This document shows, piece after piece, positions 1 to 5,717 of a DNA stretch of 6,029 nucleotides; the first letter of the stretch is position 1, and the number at the start of each line of letters is the position of its first letter. A model generated the notes under the pieces. The model had not been told where the DNA came from. It worked only from the letters and a program-made list of their open reading frames with translations, and made no database searches. Source of the DNA: AWTP1-13 sp035253505 (lineage in GTDB: Bacteria; Pseudomonadota; Alphaproteobacteria; Rhizobiales; Hyphomicrobiaceae); NCBI GenBank assembly GCA_035253505.1, contig DATFCC010000143.1, forward strand, positions 1 to 6,029. The letters run 5' to 3'. The translations under genes were made by a program, and so were the position numbers.

Positions 1-587
1 TCGGCTTCGTGCCGAATGTCTTCAAGGCCTACGCCTTCGACAACGCCAAGCTGCGGGCCTTCATCGCCATGGCCGACGACCTGATGCTGGGCGACAGCGG
101 CCTATCCAAGCTCGAGCGTGAAATGATCGCGGTCGCCGTCAGCTCGGTCAACCACTGCCACTACTGCCTCACCTCCCACGGTGCCGCCGTGCGCCAGCGC
201 GCCAAGGACCCCGAGATGGGCGAGCTGATGGTCAACAACTATCGCGCGGCGGACCTGCCGCCGCGGCAGAAGGCGATGCTCGACTTCTCGGTGCGCCTCA
301 CCGAGGCGCCCGACAAGATCGAGGAGGCCGACCGCGAGGCGCTGCGCCGCGCCGGCTTCAACGATCGCGACATCTGGGACATTGCCGCCGTCGCCGCGTT
401 CTACAACATGTCGAATCGGCTGGCGGCGGCTGCCGACATGAAGCCCAACCGCGAATACCACTATCAGATGCGCGAGCCGGTCGACGCCGCGGCGCCGGCC
501 CAGGCCGTCAAATCCAAGGCTGCGGCGCCCATGAGCCATCCGGGTCACCAGACGCCGAGCCGGCGGCGCCGAGCCCGCGCGGGCTGA
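1..587 (+). CDS. Peroxidase-related AhpD/CMD-family protein, 5' end cut by window edge
   Basis: The reading frame is open from the first full codon (position 3, reading G-F-V-P-N-V-F) to TGA at 585-587. GFVPNVF is an internal motif in this family, so the true start lies upstream and the GTG at 9 is probably just Val. Counting from that Val, the sequence holds E38, C50-H-Y-C53 and H57. Their spacing equals the Glu-Cys-x-x-Cys-His relay of AhpD (E118, C130, C133, H137 in the mycobacterial protein), so a thiol-based peroxidase or disulfide reductase chemistry is likely, in the cytoplasm. A helix containing AAVAAFYNMSNRLA follows, typical of the CMD fold, and then a low-complexity Ala/Pro/Arg tail of about 35 residues. 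It best fits the 'uncharacterized peroxidase-related enzyme' subgroup rather than true AhpD. Substrate and reductant are unknown. A second CMD-type gene at 2730-3296 lacks these cysteines. Confidence 0.85.
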   Translation, partial: GFVPNVFKAYAFDNAKLRAFIAMADDLMLGDSGLSKLEREMIAVAVSSVNHCHYCLTSHGAAVRQRAKDPEMGELMVNNYRAADLPPRQKAMLDFSVRLTEAPDKIEEADREALRRAGFNDRDIWDIAAVAAFYNMSNRLAAAADMKPNREYHYQMREPVDAAAPAQAVKSKAAAPMSHPGHQTPSRRRRARAG

Positions 588-609
588 GGCATCGCTCTTG
601 AAGTCGTCA

Positions 610-647
610 CCCGGAGTCTGCCACATTTGACCGGCAGATGATCCGGG
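610..647. other. Two-tier stem-loop between the CMD gene and parA-like gene
   Basis: An outer 6-bp stem (CCCGGA at 610-615 with TCCGGG at 642-647) encloses an inner 5-bp stem (CTGCC at 618-622 with GGCAG at 633-637). They are separated by a small internal loop (GT opposite ATGA) and capped by a 10-nt loop. It begins 23 nt after the upstream stop codon and ends 61 nt before the parA-like start. There is no T-run after it, so it is not a classical intrinsic terminator. It could be an mRNA 3'-end stabiliser, a weak terminator, or an element in the parA leader. The pairing is seen in the sequence; the role is inference. Confidence 0.4.
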
Positions 648-708
648 CGCATGACGTGGGCTCGGTCAGAGCACCTTGCGGGATGTGCGCGATGGATCAA
701 AGCGGGGC

Positions 709-1602
709 ATGCGCAACACCATAGCCGTCATGAACACCAAGGGCGGCGTCGGCAAGTCCACGCTGGTGCTTGCTCTCGCCGAGACCCTCTCCGCCGTCTT
801 CCGCAAGAATGTCCTCATCATCGACTCGGACTCGCAGGCCAGCGTCAGCGCCATGCTGTTGTCGGCCACCAACCTGCACCGCCTGCAGACGGACGGCCTG
901 ACCATCGTCGACCTGCTGGTCGCGAGCGTGCTCAACAACGTGGCGGTCGACTGGCCGCGCTTCGTCGTGGGCGGGGTCTCCGATGTCGACGAGGCGCGCA
1001 CCGTATATCTCATACCGAGCGACATGCAGCTCACGCTGTTCGAGCGCGAGGTGTCCAAGGAGAGCCTGCACGCGCGGCTGCGCACCAGCATCGGCGCGCT
1101 TCTCAATCACGTGCGCGGCGTGTTCGACATCATCCTGATCGACTGTCCGCCGGGTCTCTCCGTGCTCACCGAATCCTGGTTGCGCGAGGCGGATTTTCAC
1201 CTGTCGCCGACCAAGCCCGACTACGTCTCCACCTGCGGGCTCGAGGTGTTCCGGCGCTTCAAGGGGCTCAATCCGGAGATGGGGTTCGCGGAGAATCTGG
1301 GCGTCGTCATCAACATGCGCGACGGCCACTCCTCCGTGGAGGCCGAATACCAGCGCTGGCTCAATGAAAATGCCGACAATCGCATGTTTGCCCAGGTGGT
1401 GCCCCGCACCAGCGCCCTGCAGCACGCATCCCACCTGAGCTCGGTCGAACGCTCCTATGCGGCGAAGTACCCGGGGGAATCGAGCATCGCTGTCAAGGCG
1501 GTATGCCAGGAGATGCTGAACCGGCTCGCCGCTTCCGCCGCGGCCCGCCCCGGTCAGCCGCCGCCGGCCGCGACGCCGCCGGCCGATCCCGACGCAGCCT
1601 GA
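709..1602 (+). CDS. Orphan ParA/Soj-family ATPase
   Basis: This is a 297-residue ParA-type P-loop ATPase. The deviant Walker A is KGGVGKST at residues 11-18, with signature lysine K11 and P-loop K16. The switch-I segment IIDSDSQAS at 37-45 puts D41 at the hydrolysis aspartate, although the usual DxDPQ proline is Ser here. Walker B is DIILIDCPP at 140-148 with D145. The family forms ATP-dependent dimers that bind nucleoid DNA or membrane and position plasmids, chromosomes or protein complexes. I chose ATG 709 because it places Walker A about 10 residues from the N-terminus, as is usual. The frame is open upstream to TTG 676 and GTG 685, and no convincing Shine-Dalgarno settles the start. The last 25 residues are Ala/Pro-rich and probably disordered. 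No ParB, parS cluster or replication gene is near, so the cargo is unknown and it need not be a segregation protein. Confidence 0.88.
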   Translation: MRNTIAVMNTKGGVGKSTLVLALAETLSAVFRKNVLIIDSDSQASVSAMLLSATNLHRLQTDGLTIVDLLVASVLNNVAVDWPRFVVGGVSDVDEARTVYLIPSDMQLTLFEREVSKESLHARLRTSIGALLNHVRGVFDIILIDCPPGLSVLTESWLREADFHLSPTKPDYVSTCGLEVFRRFKGLNPEMGFAENLGVVINMRDGHSSVEAEYQRWLNENADNRMFAQVVPRTSALQHASHLSSVERSYAAKYPGESSIAVKAVCQEMLNRLAASAAARPGQPPPAATPPADPDAA

Positions 1603-1890
1603 CCCGTTACGCTCTCCGACAGACACCGGCGCGCGCGGCGGCCGCACCACTTCGAGCGCCGGGTCGCTGAAGCCCAGTAGCTCGAGGCGCTCCGCCAGGT
1701 TGTCCAGGTATTCGAGGTGCTGCCGATCCTGCCACGCCCGCTGGAGCATTTCCGGTTCCAGGCAGGGTCATCCGGGTGGCGACCTATGTGCGCCATGCGT
1801 GGCCGCCACTCAAGTGCGCGTAGCCATCTATCCTTAGCACAGCGGCGGGACGTAGCATGGCGGTATCAAGCGGTGCGCCGGAGGCAATCC
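1603..1890. other. 288-nt gap; possible small minus-strand coding remnant
   Basis: No + strand gene is supported here. The frame of the SDR gene is open upstream to 1717 but that extension does not look like protein, while ATG 1891 has a good ribosome site. On the minus strand, from ATG 1749 down to about 1620, the translation begins MLQRAWQDRQHLEYLDNLAE and continues through ERLELLGFSDPALEVVRPPR. It looks like an amphipathic helical peptide of about 40 residues, unlike an ordinary shadow frame. Past about 1620 this frame stays open through the whole parA-like gene in antisense, where it turns into Arg/Gly-rich noise, so no natural stop is seen. A GC-rich inverted repeat (CCGGCGC at 1626-1632, GCGCCGG at 1656-1662, 23-nt loop) lies 24 nt after the parA stop and could act as a terminator, but it has no T-run. 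I recognise no family. Confidence 0.25.
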
Positions 1891-2715
1891 ATGAGCAATG
1901 CTGCAGGACGGCCGGAGGACGATGCGGGCCTAGCCGGCAAGGTGGCCATCATCGCCGGCGGCGGCGCGGCGGGTGACGGCATCGGCAACGGCCGGGCGGC
2001 CGCAATCCTGCTGGCACGCGCCGGCGTAAGAGTGCTTGTCGCCGACATAGACGGCGCCCTGGCCGAGCGCACGGCGGCCATGATCGCGGCGGAAGGCGGC
2101 ACGGCAGCGGCACACCGGGCCGACCTGATGCAGCCGGCGCAGGCCCGCGACATGGTGACTGCCGCGCTCGACCGCTTCGGACGCCTGGACTTCCTCGACA
2201 ACAACGTCGGCATCGGCAGCCGCGGCTCGGTCGTCGATGAGACGCAGGAGAACTGGCGCCGCGTGATGGAAGTCAACGTCGAGCCGATGTTCCTCGCCTC
2301 CAAGTTCGCCATTCCGGCCATGATCAAGACGGCAGGCCGCGGCGCCATCGTCAACATCTCCTCCATCTCGGCGCTGCGGCCGCGCGGGCTCACGGTCTAC
2401 TCGGCCTCCAAGGGAGCAGTTATCGCCCTGACGCGGGCCATGGCGGTCGACCACGCCGCCGACGGCATCCGCGTCAACTGTGTGGCACCCGGTCCGGTCT
2501 ACACGCCGATGGTCTACGCGCGCGGCATGAGCGCGGAGGCGCGCGACCAGCGCCGCCGGGCTTCGGCGCTGAAGGTCGAGGGGACCGGCTGGGACATCGG
2601 CCAGGCCGTGCGCTTCCTGCTGTCGGACCACGCGCGCTACATCACCGGCCAGACCCTGGTGGTGGACGGCGGCGTCACCCTGCAGGCTCCCGCCCGCGAC
2701 AGCCAGGATCACTGA
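1891..2715 (+). CDS. Short-chain dehydrogenase/reductase (classical SDR)
   Basis: This 274-residue protein is a cytoplasmic NAD(P)-dependent oxidoreductase with a Rossmann fold. The cofactor motif GGGAAGDGIG is at residues 23-32, a variant of TGxxxGxG. An aspartate (D52) ends beta-2 in VLVADID, which in classical SDRs usually favours NAD over NADP. The NNAG motif appears as NNVG at 104-107. The catalytic set is N130 or nearby (MEVNVEPM), S158 (NISSIS), Y170 and K174 (YSASK). The C-terminus contains YITGQTLVVDGG at 250-261, usual for the FabG-like subgroup. Length is normal, with about 15 extra residues before the fold. The start is set by GGAGG at 1880-1884, 6 nt before ATG. It is the first gene of a cluster with the CMD gene (14 nt downstream) and the Nudix gene. 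The substrate cannot be read from sequence; a ketone/alcohol, sugar or acyl substrate is possible. Confidence 0.92.
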   Translation: MSNAAGRPEDDAGLAGKVAIIAGGGAAGDGIGNGRAAAILLARAGVRVLVADIDGALAERTAAMIAAEGGTAAAHRADLMQPAQARDMVTAALDRFGRLDFLDNNVGIGSRGSVVDETQENWRRVMEVNVEPMFLASKFAIPAMIKTAGRGAIVNISSISALRPRGLTVYSASKGAVIALTRAMAVDHAADGIRVNCVAPGPVYTPMVYARGMSAEARDQRRRASALKVEGTGWDIGQAVRFLLSDHARYITGQTLVVDGGVTLQAPARDSQDH

Positions 2716-2729
2716 AGAGGAAGTTCGAA

Positions 2730-3296
2730 ATGGCTCGCGTTCCCTATCTCGACAAGTCCGACCTGGCGCCCGAAGACCAGGAGCTGCTCAAGCGCAACAT
2801 CACCCTGCATCGCGCGCTCGCCAACAGCCCGAAGGGGCTGCGCGCCTTCGGCGGCCTCGGAAACTTCATCCGCCACACGAGCCGCCTCGATCCGCGCCTG
2901 CGCGAGCTTGCCATCCTCCAGGTCGGCTGGCTGGCCCGTGCCCCCTACGAGTGGTCGCACCACGTGAAGATCGGCCGCGACTTCGGCGTCAAGGACGATG
3001 ACATCCGCGGTCTCATCGCGGAGACCGAAGGCAAGGCCAGCAAGCTCGAGCCGCTGGCGAAGCTCGTTCTCAAGGCCGCGCGCGAGATGACCAATGACCT
3101 CGCCATCTCGGACAAGACCTATGCCGCCCTCGCCAAGGACCTCGACCACGAGCGCATGGTCGATCTCGTCATAACCATCTCGTTCTACAATGCGGTCGTG
3201 CGCCTGCTCGGCAGCCTGCAGATCGACGTGGAGCCCGAATACCAGCCCTATCTCGACGAGTTCCCGTTACCTGCGATACCGGCGGGACAGCGCTGA
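2730..3296 (+). CDS. Carboxymuconolactone-decarboxylase-family protein lacking cysteines
   Basis: This 188-residue protein has the alpha-helical CMD/AhpD fold. The core LDPRLRELAILQVGWLARAP at 53-72 runs into YEWSHHVKIG at 73-82, and a second helix holds LVITISFYNAVVRLL at 146-160. Unlike AhpD-type members it contains no cysteine at all. The CxxC position is taken by Y-E-W-S-H-H, with E59, E74, H77 and H78 as candidate polar active-site residues, so thiol peroxidase activity is excluded. This resembles the non-redox CMD branch seen beside dehydrogenases in catabolic clusters; real decarboxylation of carboxymuconolactone is not implied. GAGGAA at 2717-2722, 7 nt before the ATG, fixes the start. 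It is cotranscribed with the SDR upstream (14-nt gap), and its TGA overlaps the Nudix ATG as TGATG, suggesting translational coupling. The last residues (PAIPAGQR) are encoded by the first copy of a 17-bp repeat. Confidence 0.88.
   Translation: MARVPYLDKSDLAPEDQELLKRNITLHRALANSPKGLRAFGGLGNFIRHTSRLDPRLRELAILQVGWLARAPYEWSHHVKIGRDFGVKDDDIRGLIAETEGKASKLEPLAKLVLKAAREMTNDLAISDKTYAALAKDLDHERMVDLVITISFYNAVVRLLGSLQIDVEPEYQPYLDEFPLPAIPAGQR
3279..3295 (+). repeat. 17-bp exact direct repeat, copy 1
   Basis: CCGGCGGGACAGCGCTG occurs here, spanning the end of the CMD gene and ending one base before the A of the Nudix start codon. The same 17 bases occur at 4108-4124, just after the Nudix stop, at a distance of 829 bp. 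The identity stops sharply at both ends. By a rough composition-based estimate such an exact match is unlikely by chance in 6 kb but not impossible. Confidence 0.7.
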
Positions 3297-4096
3297 TGTC
3301 GCAAGCCAGCAAGGCCGTCGTGGTCCCGCGGCCGGCGGCAACCGTCGTCATCCTGCGCGACGGGCCCGAAGGTCTCGAGGTGTTCATGGTGGTGCGGCAC
3401 CATGAAATCGATTTCGCGTCCGGAGCGCTGGTGTTCCCCGGCGGCAAGGTCGATCGGCAGGATGCCGACCCCGCCTGGGCTGAGCTGGCGCCCTGCGAAG
3501 CGGCTGCGGACGACCGGGCGGTCATGGTCGCCGCCGCGCGGGAAACCTTCGAGGAGGCGGGTCTCGTGCTCGCGCGGCGCCGGGACGCAACGCGATTGCT
3601 GGATGCCGACGCCGCTCACGCTCTCGTCGAGCGCTACCGCAAGGGCATCGTTGCGAACGAAACGACGTTCCTGGAGCTTATGCGGGCGGAAAACCTGCTG
3701 CTCGTTCCCGACCTGATGGTGCGCTTCGCGCACTGGATCACCCCCGAGACGCAGCCCAAGCGCTTCGACACGCATTTCCTGCTGGTGGCGGCACCCGTGG
3801 AACAGCTCGGCGCGCACGACGGCAGCGAATCCGTCGAAGGCTTCTGGATCTCGCCGCAGCAGGCTCTGCGCGATGCCGAAGCCGGCACCCGCACCCTGCT
3901 CTTTCCCACGCACATGAACCTGCTGAAACTGTCGCGCCATCGCACGGTCGCCGAGGCGGTGGCAACCGCGCGCGGAAATGCGATCGTCAGCGTGACGCCG
4001 CGCGTTGTCCGCACCGAGACGGGTCGCACCCTGCACATCCCTGCCGAGGCCGGCTACGGCATCACGGAATGGTCGGTGGCGATGCCCAAGAAGTAG
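3296..4096 (+). CDS. NUDT19-like Nudix hydrolase (probable CoA or nucleotide diphosphatase)
   Basis: This 266-residue Nudix protein cleaves a nucleoside diphosphate linked to another group, with Mg2+ or Mn2+. The Nudix box is split: FPGGK at 47-51 is followed by an insert of about 30 residues before RETFEEAG at 82-89, whose E83, E86 and E87 would bind metal. The canonical box is a continuous 23 residues; the long insert together with WITPE (147-151), RFDTHFLL (156-163) and an ELMRAENLLLVPD-like helix (126-139) is characteristic of the NUDT19/RP2p acyl-CoA diphosphatase group. By analogy it may hydrolyse CoA or acyl-CoA to 3',5'-ADP and phosphopantetheine products, in the cytoplasm. ATG 3296 overlaps the upstream TGA by one base, so it is probably translated by coupling; no strong ribosome site is seen. 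It is the last gene of the SDR-CMD-Nudix cluster and is bracketed by a 17-bp repeat. Substrate assignment is inference. Confidence 0.88.
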   Translation: MSQASKAVVVPRPAATVVILRDGPEGLEVFMVVRHHEIDFASGALVFPGGKVDRQDADPAWAELAPCEAAADDRAVMVAAARETFEEAGLVLARRRDATRLLDADAAHALVERYRKGIVANETTFLELMRAENLLLVPDLMVRFAHWITPETQPKRFDTHFLLVAAPVEQLGAHDGSESVEGFWISPQQALRDAEAGTRTLLFPTHMNLLKLSRHRTVAEAVATARGNAIVSVTPRVVRTETGRTLHIPAEAGYGITEWSVAMPKK

Positions 4097-4107
4097 CGCA
4101 TTTGTTC

Positions 4108-4124
4108 CCGGCGGGACAGCGCTG
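4108..4124 (+). repeat. 17-bp exact direct repeat, copy 2
   Basis: This is the second copy of CCGGCGGGACAGCGCTG, starting 12 nt after the Nudix stop codon. Read in the frame that copy 1 uses in the CMD gene, it again gives P-A-G-Q-R, but the next codon is TGC (Cys) instead of a stop. It lies in the 85-nt gap before the zinc-ribbon gene. The copy overlaps an 8-bp palindrome GCTGCAGC at 4121-4128. Confidence 0.7.
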
Positions 4125-4181
4125 CAGCCCCGGACGTCGTATGCGCCTCGCTGATCGGCGCCGCGTTCTTGGGAGACTTGC

Positions 4182-4400
4182 ATGCCGCGAGATGAGATGT
4201 CCTGCCCCAAGTGCCGCGGGGCAATGCAGGAAGGTTTCGTGTGCGATCACTCCTACGGTGCTCGTCTGGTCAGCATCTGGGTGGAGGGCGCGCCCGAGCG
4301 AAGCCTGCTGTCTGGCGTCAAGCTCAAGGGGCGTGCGACGATCGAGATGCAGATCTATCGTTGCACCAAGTGCGGCTTTCTGGAAGCCTACGCTCACTAA
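4182..4400 (+). CDS. Small zinc-ribbon protein, function unknown
   Basis: This 72-residue protein has two CxxC knuckles: CPKC (C8, C11) near the start and CTKC (C61, C64) near the end, each followed by a Gly or Arg-Gly turn, as in a zinc ribbon. Between them lies a beta-rich stretch with VSIWVEG (30-36) and a Leu/Lys/Gly segment. The C-terminus CGFLEAYAH resembles the CGYLExYA ending of small bacterial ribbon proteins that have no known function. It is probably cytoplasmic and binds one Zn2+. GGGAG at 4171-4175, 6 nt before ATG 4182, supports the start; ATG 4197 is an alternative that would keep all four cysteines. It follows the Nudix gene by 85 nt and may be a separate unit. It converges on the GNAT gene with a gap of only 22 nt and no clear terminator hairpin between them. 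Confidence 0.8.
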   Translation: MPRDEMSCPKCRGAMQEGFVCDHSYGARLVSIWVEGAPERSLLSGVKLKGRATIEMQIYRCTKCGFLEAYAH

Positions 4401-4422
4401 CGAGCCAGCCCCGTTTGCCGCC

Positions 4423-4938
4423 TCAGGTGCGTGGCTGCAAGGCCTTGACCATGGGAAACCGCAGCGTCACGCCGAAACCCGGCCTCGGCGCTCCCGCCTC
4501 GTCGTAGCCGATCGAGCGATAGAAGCCGCGCGCCGTACTTGTGCTGTCGAGCGTCAACGCCTCAAAGCCTCTTGCGCGCGCCTCCGCCTCCAGTGCCGCC
4601 ATCAGCGCCTTGCTGACACCGCGCAGGCGGGCAGCAGGCGAAACGTAGTTGAGCATCACTCTCCCCGGGCCCCGCATGGCAGCAACGCCGATGACGGCGC
4701 CGACGGCTCCGGCCACCAGCATGTAGTTCTCGGGGTCACCGATCCACGCCTTGAGATTTTCCGGGGTCTTGTTGGCAAGCCACAGGCTGAGAGACGATGG
4801 ATCGTCGCGGTGGTCATCGCGGCAAAGCTCGGTGATCGAACGCCGGATCACCTGGCATGCCGCCTCGGCATCGGTCTCTCCCGCCCGACGGACATGCACC
4901 TGTTCGCCGCCGCTGCCGCTGTGCGGTTTCCGCTCCAT
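4423..4938 (-). CDS. GNAT-family N-acetyltransferase
   Basis: This 171-residue protein has the GNAT fold and would transfer an acetyl group from acetyl-CoA to an unknown amine. Early helices are VRRAGETDAEAACQVIRRSI (16-35). A beta strand MLVAGAVGAVIGVAAM (73-88) leads to motif A, NYVSPAARLRGVSKALMAAL (97-116), whose R104-L-R-G107-V-S matches the R/Q-x-x-G-x-G/A pyrophosphate loop with Ser in the last place. Motif B is LDSTSTARGFYRSIGY (130-145), with Y140 a candidate general acid. The start is ATG 4938, because it overlaps the ArsR stop as TGATG; the frame remains open 15 codons upstream, inside arsR, and that extension is rejected. It is the last gene of the minus-strand SRPBCC-ArsR-GNAT operon and is presumably controlled with it. 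No specific substrate, such as an antibiotic or ribosomal protein, can be assigned. Confidence 0.9.
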   Translation of the reverse strand: MERKPHSGSGGEQVHVRRAGETDAEAACQVIRRSITELCRDDHRDDPSSLSLWLANKTPENLKAWIGDPENYMLVAGAVGAVIGVAAMRGPGRVMLNYVSPAARLRGVSKALMAALEAEARARGFEALTLDSTSTARGFYRSIGYDEAGAPRPGFGVTLRFPMVKALQPRT

Positions 4939-5282
4939 CAGGTCTCTACGTGCGCCTTCAGCCGGGCAAGGGCGTCGTCCCATTGCCTGGAGACTTCGTC
5001 GAGATACCGGCGCAGGTCCTCGATCGGCTGAGGATCGAGCGCGAAGCGGCTCTCACGGCCGACGCGGGCGCTGTGAACGACGCCCGCGTTCTCGAGCACC
5101 TTGAGGTGCTTGGTGACGGCCTGACGGGTGAGCCTGGTGCCTTCCGTCAGGCGCGCGATCGACTGCGGCTCCCCGCCACTGAGCCTGGCGAGGACGGACA
5201 GGCGCGTGGCGTCGCCCAATGCGGCGAACACCGACGCGCGCGTCTGCAGCGTTGCAAGCTTGCTAGGGCGCTTGTCCGACAT
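4938..5282 (-). CDS. ArsR/SmtB-family transcriptional repressor
   Basis: This 114-residue winged-helix protein is a dimeric DNA-binding repressor. The region FAALGDATRLSVLARLSGGE (19-38) is the classical ArsR N-terminal helix pair. The recognition region SIARLTEGTRLTRQAVTKHL (41-60) continues KVLENAGVV (61-69), and the wing is SARVGRESRFALDP (71-84). A C-terminal amphipathic helix (89-111) probably forms the dimer interface. There is no cysteine, so metal or arsenite sensing through Cys sites is excluded. This sequence style belongs to the ArsR branch that is genetically paired with SRPBCC/AHSA1 proteins. Its start lies inside the SRPBCC gene (20-nt overlap), with no strong ribosome site, and its stop overlaps the GNAT ATG, so all three genes are probably translationally coupled. 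Its likely targets are the two palindromes at 5718-5733 and 5764-5779, which would make it autoregulatory. The inducer is unknown. Confidence 0.92.
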   Translation of the reverse strand: MSDKRPSKLATLQTRASVFAALGDATRLSVLARLSGGEPQSIARLTEGTRLTRQAVTKHLKVLENAGVVHSARVGRESRFALDPQPIEDLRRYLDEVSRQWDDALARLKAHVET

Positions 5283-5715
5283 GGGTTGCGATATTCTTCA
5301 TCTGCTCGCTCCACCCGCCCTCGTTCATGCGGAAGGCTTCCGAGCGGCGCTTGGCCGGTATCTTATCGAAACCAGACTCCACCACGCGAAGCAATGTGCC
5401 CCGCTCGGTTTTCTCCAACGTGAACTCGACAAGCGTCGGCGGCTCCTTGGAGTAGTCCTCCTTCGGATCGACGGCGTAAGGGTGCCAGGTGAAGGAGAAC
5501 AACCGCTCCGGCTCCATCTTCTGCACCACCGCCTCCCACCGGACGTGCTCGTAGCCTGGGTAAGTGATGTGGCCGCGGGATGCCTGGCCTGGAACGAACG
5601 GGCCGTCGAGGTCGACCCTGAACCACGTGCCGAACTCGCGATAATCGGTGAGCGCACGCCAGACGCGGGAGACGGGCGCGTTGAGCTCGATGGTCTTCTC
5701 TATGCGATCACTCAT
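5263..5715 (-). CDS. SRPBCC-domain protein, AHSA1-like
   Basis: This 150-residue protein has the START/Bet v1-like helix-grip fold of the AHSA1 (activator of Hsp90 ATPase homologue 1-like) group. Evidence is the opening IEKTIELNAPVSRVWRALTD (5-24), the Y-R-E-F-G-T-W-F segment (25-32), the middle WEAVVQKMEPERLFSFTWHP (60-79), and the closing helix FRMNEGGWSEQMKNIATHV (128-146). The fold encloses a hydrophobic ligand pocket; members may bind lipids or small hydrophobic compounds, but most have no known role. ATG 5715 is chosen because AGGAGG (5727-5722 on the minus strand) lies 6 nt upstream; the TTG at 5721 overlaps that region and is unlikely. It is the first gene of the operon and overlaps arsR by 20 nt. 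The pairing suggests that ArsR controls a response to a ligand bound or processed by this protein, which is inference. Confidence 0.9.
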   Translation of the reverse strand: MSDRIEKTIELNAPVSRVWRALTDYREFGTWFRVDLDGPFVPGQASRGHITYPGYEHVRWEAVVQKMEPERLFSFTWHPYAVDPKEDYSKEPPTLVEFTLEKTERGTLLRVVESGFDKIPAKRRSEAFRMNEGGWSEQMKNIATHVGQAP

Positions 5716-5717
5716 AT

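Noticed and set aside
102..626. 174-codon minus-strand frame opposite the peroxidase-related gene
   Set aside because: The + strand carries the Glu-CxxC-His motif; the antisense product is compositionally biased (Arg/Gly/Val/His) with no motif.
697..1749. Long open minus-strand frame antisense to the parA-like gene (350 codons)
   Set aside because: Most of it mirrors a convincing ParA ATPase; its translation there is Arg/Gly/His-rich with no motif. Only the first 40 codons, outside parA, look protein-like.
1717..1890. N-terminal extension of the SDR by 58 codons
   Set aside because: ATG 1891 has GGAGG at 6-nt spacing and gives a normal SDR length; the extension is Arg/Ser-rich and unlike any SDR leader.
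3248..4210. 320-codon minus-strand frame opposite the Nudix gene
   Set aside because: The opposite strand encodes a clear Nudix protein with a good operon position; the antisense translation shows no domain and is a GC-rich shadow.
4069..5031. 320-codon + strand frame over the zinc-ribbon, GNAT and arsR genes
   Set aside because: It overlaps three recognisable genes in other frames and its translation is Arg/Ala-rich with no family resemblance.
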